DNA of 64,000 nt, from the NCBI GenBank assembly GCA_029204225.1, contig CM055110.1, positions 44,494,368 to 44,558,367 of the forward strand, read 5' to 3'. Shown here one piece after another: positions 24,457 through 35,199 of the stretch. Within the stretch, counting starts at the first letter, position 1. Each line of letters opens with the position of its first letter. Origin of the DNA: Diphasiastrum complanatum. Lineage: Eukaryota > Streptophyta > Lycopodiopsida > Lycopodiales > Lycopodiaceae. Below the pieces are notes generated by a model. The model was not told the DNA's origin, did not search any database, and saw only the letters and a list, made by a program, of their open reading frames with translations. A program made the translations under genes and the position numbers.

Positions 24457-25420
24457 GACGAACCATGCACAACTAAAAGCATTCCTATGTTGTACACACT
24501 GCATATATTGAACGAAAATTAGTAATATTATGTTAGTAATATTATGACATAAAATTTATTCATGCTATGACGATAGATTTAAACTAAAAAAATTTGATGC
24601 ATATCAGAAATAGATTGTATATACCTTGAGGGATCTAATGGTTATCTCTCCAATCGAGGTTGTTGTTGTCAGTATTTCACGAACTGCCTCATGAAGTAGA
24701 GAATCAAATTCTCTATGTGTATTATCAGCTGAGTTTAGTTTTACACATAGAAAATTTGGTACTCCCTCCTTATTTATTTTTACAGAAAGAATATTCAAGC
24801 TCCAATGCCGACTGCAATAATCAAAATGAAAATCAGAATCCATTTTAACCAGAGTAATCATTCATATAAAAGGCAACAAAAGCAAACTAGCAATCCTTAC
24901 TTATTCTCATATGGAATCAAATAAATATCTGTCATTGGACTGCAGTCGATGAAATATACAGCCTTTTCAAATGTGCCTTCACTACAACCATGAAAAATGG
25001 ACTGACAACAAAAACAACTCCCCGGAAATCCAAACTAATATTATGCTGCAAAAACATTTCGCTGGCATCTACAATAATATATGTAATCTCTGAAGTTTTC
25101 TCTTTCAACTTTGTACAAAATTTGGGACCTAATCTATAGCTTCTAGTTAAATTTGGAAGAAAGAAATCAAAATAATTGCCGAGTAGATCAATTTTATTAG
25201 CTAAATAAGTCTCGTATTGGTTATAATGGTCAGAATCAAAATAAACCTGGCTAGGATCGTACGGAATTTTGACAAAAGATTATGTGCAGGGAGAGAAAGA
25301 GACGTAGACACAATATTACAGATTTTTCAGTTATTTTGTCAAGCTCCTCTTGGGTTATCATCACTTTCAGTGAAGAAAACTTCTGAGGAGCTAGACGAAT
25401 AACATGAGGAGGAGATGATG
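24457..25420 (-). pseudogene. intron-containing fragment resembling a Ulp1/SENP (C48) cysteine protease, carried antisense in the inner copia
   Basis: Read on the minus strand there is a chain of exon-like pieces with good splice signals. An open stretch runs from about 25270 to 25010 (YDPSQVYFDSDHYNQYE onward). A piece at 25001-24901 (SIFHGCSEGTFEKAV and onward to IYLIPYEN) lies between a TTGTTGTCAG acceptor and a GTAAGG donor. A piece from about 24819 to 24626 continues RHWSLNILSVKINKEGVPN. A last piece from 24498 reads CVQHRNAFSCAWFVL. The order IPxxxxRHWSL ... LNSAD ... QHxxxxxCAWFVL matches the His-Trp, Asp and Gln/Cys blocks of Ulp1-type proteases. The usual Asp appears as Asn. The phases join (AA+T, then phase 0). 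The piece stops at the gag junction. Retained introns argue for capture as DNA. The family assignment is inference from motifs only; the fragment could also derive from a DNA transposon that carries Ulp1 genes. Confidence 0.5.
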
Positions 25421-25423
25421 ATT

Positions 25424-25667
25424 CATGAAATGCTTTGTATTTCTTAATTAAACTTATTTTTCGTTAGCAGGCCGTACAGTGATAGTACTTCACACGTGTG
25501 AAGGCTTAGAATCATCTTTTTTATCGTTCTTGCTTGGATCACTAGAAATTGCCAAGTAGAAGCTAGAATTGGATGCTAGTCTTGATATAGATCAAGATCC
25601 CAAGCTACCAATTACTCTTATTGATCATTTGTGGATCAAAATGAGTCTTAAACTCTGAAATTTGACA
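25424..25667 (+). repeat. 3' LTR of inner copia, 5'-truncated
   Basis: It repeats the last 240 bp of the LTR at 22672-23332, with scattered substitutions, and ends TTTGACA. The first two thirds are missing, and the antisense protease-like fragment abuts it. Confidence 0.8.
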
Positions 25668-25688
25668 ACTTTGAGAATGAAATCTCAG

Positions 25689-26170
<482 letters not shown>

Positions 26171-27016
26171 TGCTGAGATGTTTTGTTGCTTGGATGTACT
26201 TCATGACTTTTGTGAGTGTTTTCCAATGGGCTAGACCTGGATCTGATAAGAACTGGTTGAGTGAGTTGATTGAATATGCAATGTCGAGACAAATCATTGC
26301 ATACATTAGTGAGTCGATGATGGAGTGAAATGAATATTTTTTTATTTCCTCTCTTTCTTCCTTAGTTTGAGGAGATTGTTCCTTTGACAGTTTTAGTCCG
26401 GGGTTGAGTGTAAAGTAGCTCGACTTGCAGTTGGCCATTCCATACTTCTCTAGCACGTTTGTGAGATATCTCTGCTGGTTGATGAAAATCAGTCGGCTGG
26501 GTCGAATTTGAAAAATTTCAATTCCGAGACAATAGTGGGCTGGACCCATATCAGTCCTTTTGTACTCCTTGGCCAACATGCATTTCGTTTCCTTCATCAG
26601 ATTGAGATCGTTACTGAATAATAGTATATCATCTACATAGAAAGTGATGATGATGAAGAAATTCGATATAGACTTGAAATAGACATTGCAGAGTTTGGAA
26701 TAAAACCATTCTCAATAAGAAATGCATTTATTTTTTGGAACCAGGCTCTAGGTGACTATTTCAGCCCATAGAGTGCCTTGTGAATTTTGCATACTAGGTG
26801 TTGCTTACCCCTCAACTTGCATCCTTCTGGATGTGACAAAAAAATTTTCTCTTCAATGGTCTCGTTGAGGAAAGTGGTCTGGACATCCATTTGATGGACT
26901 TCGAGATCAGCTGCAGCTACAAAGGAGAGTAGCAAACGGATCGAAACATGCTTTGGCAACTGGGCTGAAGGTCTCAAAATAATCCAGATTTGAAATCTTG
27001 GAATAGCCTTTGGTGA

Positions 27017-27544
27017 CTAGCTTGGCTTTGTATCCATCCAACCTTCTTTCAGCATCATACTTCGCCTTAAATATTTGCATGGAATCGGATTTCGATCCTT
27101 TGGCAGCTCAATGACTGTCCACGTTTGATTCTCTATTAGAGAATCGAATTCAATGTCCATTGTTGCTTTCCATTCTTCAGCATCGAGTGTAGACATCGCC
27201 TCTGAAACTGTATTTGGTTCCTGCACGAAGTAGTGGGCTGCATCATCCATAAAATGGGATGGAGGTTGTTTGGGTCGATTGGATCTTCTTGGCTGAATTT
27301 CGACCCTCTGATGTGATTCGACCGGTTGAGATTTTGTCTCATTTTTTGAGTTTGTATCGATTTCTTGATTTGCGATCTTGGACCCTTTTTCGATACATGG
27401 ATCGGAAATTTCTCGAGCTTTCCCCTTGTGGTTGATATATCGATCTTCCACAAAAATGACATCTCTGTTCGTGAATGTTTTTTCTGTTTCCAGATTGTAG
27501 AGCTTGTATGCCTTGTGATCTGGGGAGTAGCCAATGAAAATCAA
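27017..27544 (-). pseudogene. copia integrase C-terminus and linker to RT
   Basis: The 175-codon frame reads MIFIGYSPDHKAYKLYNLET then TFTNRDVIFVED, the conserved region after the integrase core. A basic, proline-rich linker (RRSNRPKQPPSHFMDD) and the pre-RT block (EAMSTLDAEEWKATMDIEFD, TWTVIELPKDRNPI) follow. Confidence 0.85.
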
Positions 27545-27605
27545 TTTTGTGTTTTTGTCATCTAGCTTCTTTCTTAGATCTCTTCCGTTCAGCTACACCA
27601 TTGGA

Positions 27606-27908
27606 CTAAGGTGAGTAGCTAGTTGTGAATTGTTGATGTATTTTGTTGGCCTTGCAGAATTTTGTAAATTCTGTGGAGATAAATTCTCCCCCTCCATCTG
27701 TGCGTAGTGCTTTGATCTTCCTCTGGGTCTGAATTTTTGCAGACACCTTGAACTGCATGAAGGACTTGAATGCATCTGATTTGTTCTTCAAAAAATAGGT
27801 TGTAGTCCTTCGAGAGAAGTCATCGATGAATATTAGGAGATATAGAGCTCCCTCTTTGGAAGCAACCTGCATCGGGCCACAGATGTCACTATGTACAAGA
27901 TCTAACAA
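27606..27908 (-). pseudogene. copia integrase core, third catalytic block missing
   Basis: The frame reads MLDLVHSDICGPMQVASKEG (first Asp) and ALRTDGGGEFISTEF (second Asp), then HQQFTTSYSP. The next expected block with the catalytic Glu (QNGVAERxNRT) and about 80-90 further residues are absent. The sequence goes directly to LNGRDLRKKLDD. This is an internal deletion in the integrase. Confidence 0.85.
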
Positions 27909-28040
27909 GCCTTTGGAAGTATGAAGTGAGTCAGAAATGAAAGGACTTCTAGCGTGCTTGCTGATTATACAGCTTTTTCATGGAGAAGTTGGTTTGTTGA
28001 CAGAAGGCAGATCTTGTACTAGTCTCTCAGTCGACATTTG

Positions 28041-28500
28041 TTAAATACTATTGAAGTTGGAATGGCCTAATCTAAAATACCAAAGCATATCAAATGATTC
28101 GGACGTAGAGGCGTGAAAAACTTGACTGTTGGAAGAATAATAGTGGTTGATTTTGTAGAGATTACCACTTCTTCTCCCGAAAGCTAAAACTTTTTGGGAT
28201 TTGTCAAGGATGGTGTAGCCGATTGTATTGAATTTGACCCTCCGACCTGAATCAATGATTATGCTAACTGAGAGTAGATTCTTGGTCAGATTTGGAACGT
28301 GGAAAACGTTGGACAACAACTTGACTTCACCTTTCTAAAATTCGATTCTGACTGTTCCTTCACCCTGGATCGAATGTGATGGGTTGTCTCCAAGTTGCAC
28401 AACTTGAGAGTGGGTGAAAGATTTATAATCTTTGAACCGGTCCTGATGGTGAGTCATGTGTTGAGTTGCCGAGATACCAAGAATCGATATCATGTTGTTC
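28041..28500 (-). pseudogene. copia protease remnant and pre-integrase domain
   Basis: The 92-codon frame (28319-28041) reads NVFHVPNLTKNLLSVSIIID and ends MLWYFRLGHSNF, the GAG_pre-integrase zinc region. Upstream the minus strand reads DSWYLGNSTHD, where a working protease would have LDSGAT, and a frameshift follows. The protease is therefore mutated at its active site. Confidence 0.75.
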
Positions 28501-28586
28501 TCCGACCTTGGTCATAAAGGTTGCTTCATCTTCTGCTTGTGTTGGGTCGAAGAACTGGTTCAAGCATTATGTGCTTGTTGTTGGAA

Positions 28587-29130
28587 TTACTTCTTCTTCT
28601 CATTGTTGAATTTCAAAGTTTTGCAGTCCTTGATTTCATGTCCAGTTCTTTTGCAGCAGTATCTGTAGAATATTTTCTGCTTTGGTTGAAAAGACGAAGA
28701 GTTTGAATTTGACCCAGAGCCAAAATATGATCTTGAGTCAAAATTCGATCCTGACTGCATATTGCTATTCTTTTTAGATCTGAACTTCTGATTTTTGAAA
28801 TATAGAGCTTGAGGATCTGACCTTGTGCCTGAGGAGGTTGTAGATCTTCTGGCCTCATCTTGTTGAAATAATGAAATCACTCTTGAAAGGGTGATCTTCT
28901 TTTGGATCAAAATTGCTAGGACCCAGTTCTCATAGGCCTCATGAAGACTTGATAATATAGTCATAACAACATTGGTATCTTCTATGATTGAGCCAGTTGC
29001 AGTCATCTGCTCCATAAGATTTTGGAAAGTGTTGATATGGCTCGAAACACTTTTTGCTTCAGACATTCTCAAGGTGAAGAATATCTTCCCCAAATGGAGT
29101 TTGGAGGAGACGTCCCTGGTATCGTAGTGT
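28587..29130 (-). pseudogene. copia gag, N-terminus deleted
   Basis: It reads from YDTRDVSSKLHLGKIFFTLR, where a copia gag is already well into its domain, through VVMTILSSLHEAYENW, to a zinc knuckle written YRYCCKRTGHEIKDC in which the first Cys of C-x2-C-x4-H-x4-C is lost. The start and primer-binding site are gone and the LTR abuts at 29143. Confidence 0.85.
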
Positions 29131-29142
29131 TGCTAGGATTCT

Positions 29143-29483
29143 AGGATTGATGTACTACAAAATATCTACAACCACCGTTTTGTTGCAGTTATTACAACCG
29201 CCTTATGATAGTTAATGCATATACAAAGTGGGCAGACTGTCAACGCGAAGTCGTTGGGTCGACAATATCAAAATTTAGTGGTATAAAAAAATGTACAATG
29301 ATTCAGAAAATATACACTGACTCAAAAAATATAGAATTTTTCGGGTCGATCTAATATCAAAAAATTCTAGAAAATTCGATCATTAATTTTCGATCTTCTG
29401 CTAAAAAATTAGAGCCTTATGTTTCTGGTTTTTCATGATACTCACTATTGAATGGATTTGAGGCTGAGCATTGAATTCCAACA
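29143..29483 (-). repeat. 5' LTR of minus-strand copia element
   Basis: It is homologous to 22128-22478. It begins (minus strand) TGTTGGAATTC at 29483 and ends at the gag deletion junction, so its true 3' end may be a few bases short. Confidence 0.8.
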
Positions 29484-31221
29484 CAACAAGCTTACAAGAT
29501 GATTCCACATACCCCAAGTGATGGTGTTTATAGCAGTGATAGTGACAATGGGCCAAATTTTCATCAATCAAAATGTCATCACTACCAACATTCTTATATG
29601 GACCAACCTTCCCAGCCTATGGTGGAAACAATGATGGTGCAGAGATAACGTGTCTTCCACAAGTTTGATGGTAGAATTGCTCACATGGATGTGAGCAATT
29701 CTACCATCAAACTTTGACAGGTATTTTTAGTTACATCCAAGTAGTGACCATGACAAGATCCTGTTTGCAGGAACATACCTTGATAGATCTGCAAAAATCT
29801 GGTGGCAATATTGGATGCAATGTGAAGAATCTCATATTGCCAATGAGAAATGGCCAATGTTTGTACAAAAGTGCATTGAAGAATTCAAATGTGTAGATGG
29901 CCAAGTATGGCATTCTATCCAACATACATCTACTGTTGAGAGTTATTACAATGATTTCCATCAGATAATGAGCATACATGGTTATTCAGCGGAGCAACTT
30001 AACATGATGCAATATATTTTAGGCTTGAAGCCTGAAATTAGAACTTGCTTTTCTAAAAATATATACCAGAAAACTTGGATAATGTCATTATCTGATATAA
30101 GATCTCATGTTCGTACCATAGAACATGAACTGAACAAGGGTCAACGTAAAGCTGCAACAAAGTTCTTAACACCACTACGCATATATGGCAGTTGCTAGAA
30201 CTAAGACAAATAAGGAAGGGGATAAACGGTTCAGTAAAATGATGATATAGTCATAAAAACTGAAGGATCAAAGTAAAGCACCTACAATTCAATTGGGGGA
30301 AACTATCAATCCTAGAAAGCAAGAGAATGATGGGTCGAGTGATTTTGATGATTTAACATCAACATCATCAGAAGATGAATTAGAAGTACGAAACAATGAT
30401 AAAGATAATTCTTCATCAACATCATTAGTGAATGAATTGGAATTGCAAAGTGATAAAGAAGAACAATTATCAACAATGAAAAAGCTTGTTCACCAAATGG
30501 ATCAGCCAACTTCATCAGCAGCTCTTGATTTTCTATTGAATTCACAAGAAACAGCCAATCAATATTTATGCAATGCTATGGAGTGTACACAGGATTGGCA
30601 ACTTCCCAATTTGAATCGAGCAAGGAAACTCCAAATGCGAGTATAGTGTCAATGCAAGAACACCAAAAATTAGCTGAGGATAACAAAGACAATGTGGAGA
30701 ACTACGAGGACAATATTTTTGTTTTGAATATTGATTTTCAATTGAGCAATATAAACGCCAGTTTAGACAATGAAATTGGCATTGAGGCAAATCACTCAAG
30801 GACCTCGTCTTCCTTGAGATCACAAGAACTACTGCATCACATTCAACCAGAAGACTTGTCTAAGACTTCTTGCGAAATGGAATAAATAGGCAATGATAAG
30901 ACCGATCTATATGAATGTTTCACATTCAGCATAGAGTGATATTGGAGATATCAATATTTTTTAACATCATGATGTAATCTACGAAAGATTTATCATAGAG
31001 ACTTTGAGTGGGGAATTGATCATGACAATAATTCCTTCATGTGGAATCTTAACAATTCAGATGCAAGGATAATGGTTATCATCGAAGCATTTGGATTGAA
31101 CAACAAAGTGATTATTCAACAACATGCCAGTGTAGGCCAATTGCTTGACAATGGATTTCTTGTAGAGTTACAAATGTATGTAACATCAAGAAGGATGGCA
31201 AGACCATTGCTAAAGGCATAG
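29484..31221 (+). pseudogene. gag C-terminal part of the outermost LTR element
   Basis: The gag resumes as QQAYKMIPHTPSDGVYSSDS and breaks at a palindrome (29661-29714). It continues as DRSAKIWWQYWMQ, with a 127-codon frame (29815-30198) ending LNKGQRKAATKF. The WW-containing block and the following helices resemble the retrotransposon gag domain of Ty3-type elements. Further acidic, low-complexity frames follow (30293-30646 and, shifted, 30568-30885), and an unassigned frame at 31039-31221. No protease, RT or integrase was found. The class is a moderate inference. Confidence 0.6.
29661..29714. repeat. perfect 54-bp palindrome in gag
   Basis: A 26-nt arm beginning AAGTTTGATGGTAG at 29661-29686 is followed by GG and then its exact reverse complement at 29689-29714. 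The left arm encodes the expected HKFDG gag segment. The right arm is a templated inverted copy that brings in a stop. Confidence 0.95.
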
Positions 31222-34200
31222 TATTTAGTAGACTATTCAAACTAGATGCCTTTGTGGCACTAATATTGTGATGATAGCCGAGAAGCTAGAACTTCGAGTA
31301 AGTTTAAGAAGCAAATTAAGTGTCACTGGTTTCCTAAAGTTTATAAAAGAGATATCATACAATCTAGTAGGATCTTTATTGTAAATCTATAAAAAAATTA
31401 TATCAGATTAAGTATGTTTGAGATATTTTTCCCTAAGTTTACACCTTTCTATGTCTATCTACTAATAAAGAGCATCAATGTAAGTTTTTTTCAAGTTCAC
31501 GTCATCACATCCCATGTGCGATTCATCTCACCACTCCAAGAAATGGAAGTAGACTATTTCTTTAACAAATAATCTTTGAGGACCGAAAGAAAAACCAAAA
31601 GTTTGACAAGAAAAAGTGACAAACTGGACAAGAATGATAAGAATGGGTTGTCACAAGAGAAAAAGGAATACTATTACAACAAAGGTGCCTCAATTGTGTG
31701 AGACACAACATGTTTTTTAATGTTATTTGTTACAAGAAACCATATTTCAAGCTCTTAAATATTTTCTTCAAAATGAGTGTAGTAAAACAGACCATCAAAA
31801 TCTTAAATACTTTTTTACTTAACAAAATTTAAAAGAGAAAACATTTAAAAAGGACTAATTTCTTTCAATCGTCTCACTTCCAATTACAACATTACCCAAG
31901 AAAAAGCAAATGTGAACAAAAGCTCTATAATGAAGACCCACAAAAAATTGCCCTATTAGTTGCTTAAAAGTCACTACAATAAAGCAATTGTATGTCATTG
32001 ATGCCAACTCTAGACCCACGCTAGATTATATAGGGCATGAAATAGTATCAAAAACATTTTTTTCTTCATGATGGACACCTAATTACAGGTGGAAAGCTTT
32101 GTAACCTTGGAGCCCTTAAAGACATCAATTGGAAGACCTTGACACACCCATGCTTAAGAAAGGCAATGCTTCATAATTCACATTTTGGACCTCTCTCTCT
32201 CTCTCAACCTCAACCTCAACCTCAACCTCAACCTCCGTCATGTACCCTTCTCTCAATCCAACATTTCTGCCTCTAACTTGTGACCACGACTTTGAATGAA
32301 ATAACATATCGATTAGAATTGCCCACATCAAAAGGGGTGTTAATGCTTAAAGTGCACATGAATGTTCATATAATGTTTATCCTAATAAGATCTATAGCTT
32401 TCTTGCCAAAAAAACATGGATTAGACCATATGTTGAAATGGAGCACTCATGTTGATAAATTGAGGATACATTGCACTTATTGATGGACGAAAATGTTAAC
32501 AAAGAAGAATGTAACAAAGTATAATAATCCATAGTGTAACCCACAGCATTTCATTGCTAGGGAAACTTGGCCCCTCTACATGGAAAACAAGTGACATATG
32601 TGATCTATTGAATATATGTCCATATGATTTTTTCCATTTACACGTATGCTATACTATTAATTGCATGAGAAATTGCCTTCAAGATTAAGCTTCCTGGCCA
32701 GAGCCGGTTACACCTTAAACCACTGCTCAAGTCACCATGTAGGTAGACCCTTCAACCACAAAACCCATGCAAGCAAGTTGAATTCCAAAATAGATTACGT
32801 CACAATATGTATATACGAATGCAAAGAATGATGCCATCAAATGAGCACAAATGGCATTCCTACTAATATATTGATTGCCAAATGTTAGTAGGTGAAATAA
32901 CCTAAGGTGTTGCACCCAAAGGCTGGAGGATGTGCAGAAGCATGAAGCTCGTACAAAACTCTATTGTACATAGTCACAACTTGACTGATGGGCTTCACCA
33001 TTCTTCGTGAACCTTTATAGTGGACGATTCTTGGTATGGGGGAGTTAAAGCTAAAGCGACAGCTTATGGTGATAAATTAGATAGCTCCAGGCTCAGGAGT
33101 CGATCTAACTAGATCCAGAATCTGATGTGTTTTGACTATGATTCTAGAATCTGATGATCTTCAAGGGTGTGACAGTTGGTGTGTTCATTGCCTCTCAAGC
33201 TAAAAGCATACAGATTGAGACTTTCAATTTCTTGTTAGGGCCATCATTAAGTATCCACCCAAATGCCACTAGTTTCAGTAAATACCCGATTAACACTCTA
33301 TTTATACATTAAAATCATCTATAGTGTTTTATGTAAATTACCACTAACTATGACTCGAAATATATCTGAATTCCCTCTTAGCTGTACTGAAAGGCAAATT
33401 AGTTAAAATAGGTGACCTGTGACCAGTTAAATCAAACAGGTTGTCCTTATTTTCTAATACTTACGACTGGCATAAGTGAGAACACACCAGTATCTAAAGA
33501 TGGAGGTTTGATACTTACCACATGAAGTCACTTAAATGAAATCATGATAAAGCAAATCAGCTTCAAGATGAGTATAAATATAACATGGGTTACACCTTCA
33601 GAAATATGCCTGTAACGACAAGGCTAATTTGTCTAGTATAGTAAAAAATATGTACCCCATGCATAATCCTGATTTTGGCTTCATTTACTGCTTTGGCAAA
33701 GGATTGATTAAGCATTTTTTCATATTTTTCATCAAAGAAAGTGCTGAGAAATTATACATTAATTTTTTTTCCAAAACGTATATGTGCACTGCCTTGAGCA
33801 AAAAAGATCTCACTCTTTCTTGTACTGCTTTGGAAAGCTGGAAAGAAAGCATGCACAGGGAAAATCTCATCAATGTGATGAGGCACGTCAACAAAGGCTG
33901 CTTACTAACCATTATCTTGGCTCTATAGCAGCTTCACCCTCCACCTCAACAATTTATTTCAGTGCTCCGCCAAAAATAAGATAATCTTTCTCTCATATTT
34001 GCTAGCTAATTGACAATATTGATCATTTCATCTGTAAACCTTTTAGATTGTTTATCAAACCATTCGCTGAATGTGAAGTGCTTTTGTCCAGGACATCAGC
34101 ACCTTGGTGGATTGTCGTTGTACTTGAATTGCTCATAGGCCTACTTCCATGTGCTTCTCCAAATGTTGAACTTCTAACTCCATGAAAATAGGTAGAGTAA

Positions 34201-35199
34201 GGAAAAAGCTCAGCAGACCGTACCCTCCATCCTGCATAAATAGCGAGTAGTTTAACTCTTCATCTGTTCATGAGTGACAAAGAGACTCAGATTAACAGAA
34301 CCCTTTTAATGAACAAAAATCTACACTTTATTCGTTTTATGTAAACACGAAGGAGACTGAAGCTAGGCAACTTTCCTATTACATGCATGGACTTACGAAA
34401 TATTTATAATGCTGTAAAATCTAGGATAGTGCTTGACCTGACAAAAGTGAAATGCAAGCTTCAACTGTGTAGAGTCCACCTAAAAAGTCTAAGGCCATCA
34501 ACTTCATTATGCATAATGCACGCATAACAAATGCTAAGATATTCCCATCACTTCATAATGAACCAAGGAGTAGGTGCGGGTCACAAACACAAACATTGGG
34601 ATACGCACAATCTTTAGGTCAAGGTTCGGTGATTACAACATCAAATCAAAAGGAAGGACACACAAGCATTACACACTCTATTATTGACATACAGGAATGC
34701 ATAATCTGTGTTATTAACAAATCAAAAGATGCGTTGAGCACAAAAACAACGCTGTTCAACATTTGAGTAATGAAACAGAGAACAACGTTTTCTGGGTCCT
34801 AGCAGCAGCCTAGCTTCAAAACCATCCCGAGACTTGCTGAAGAATAACGTACTGCCCCTGGAGAAAGGATCTCCAGCAGCCAAATAAAATGTGATTGTTA
34901 CTTCACATATAATTTTGGCTCCAAAATGAGGAAGTTAAAAACATCAGGTTAGCAAATCCACTTCATATCACCAAATTTCTGTGATGGAATTCAGATTGCA
35001 ACTATAATTTCAGTCATTGAAAGAGAATTATTTCTTGCATGGTTCGGGTTCAGTAGTAATGTGAACAACTGGAAGTTGTGGAAGTACTTCATGCTTTTAT
35101 GGTCCTGAATTTTGGTATCTAGGACTGCTCTCACAAGCAATCAGAAAAAAATCAAAAAGGAAAATCGAGTTTCCCATGGGGACAGGAAAGATTTCTCAC
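31222..35199. other. intergenic between the nested elements and NAA15, no gene seen
   Basis: AT-rich, many stops in all frames. A hexanucleotide CAACCT run occurs at about 32205-32235, next to a CT run. The true last exon and 3' UTR of the minus-strand NAA15 gene must lie in the right part of this stretch. An acceptor-like CTTTCTCCAG followed by a short frame near 34860-34800 (minus strand) is the only candidate that I noted and is not convincing. Confidence 0.5.
32205..32235. repeat. hexanucleotide microsatellite (CAACCT)n
   Basis: About five copies of CAACCT follow a short CT run. The unit is not a plant telomere repeat. Confidence 0.85.

Larger units (their letters stand above)
22672..25667 (+). 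mobile_element. truncated Ty1/copia element nested in RNase H of the minus-strand copia
   Basis: The 5' LTR is 22672-23332, with the primer-binding site straight after it, a gag from 23949, and a truncated 3' LTR at about 25424-25667. The flanks are GCTTT (22667-22671) and ACTTT (25668-25672), a 5-bp target duplication with one mismatch. On the minus strand the interrupted RNase H resumes exactly across the element. Protease, integrase, RT and RNase H are absent. In their place lies a foreign, intron-containing antisense fragment (24457-25420). Confidence 0.8.

Noticed and set aside
32205-32235. CAACCT run as an interstitial telomere repeat
   Set aside because: The unit is not the plant telomere heptamer or a close variant of it.
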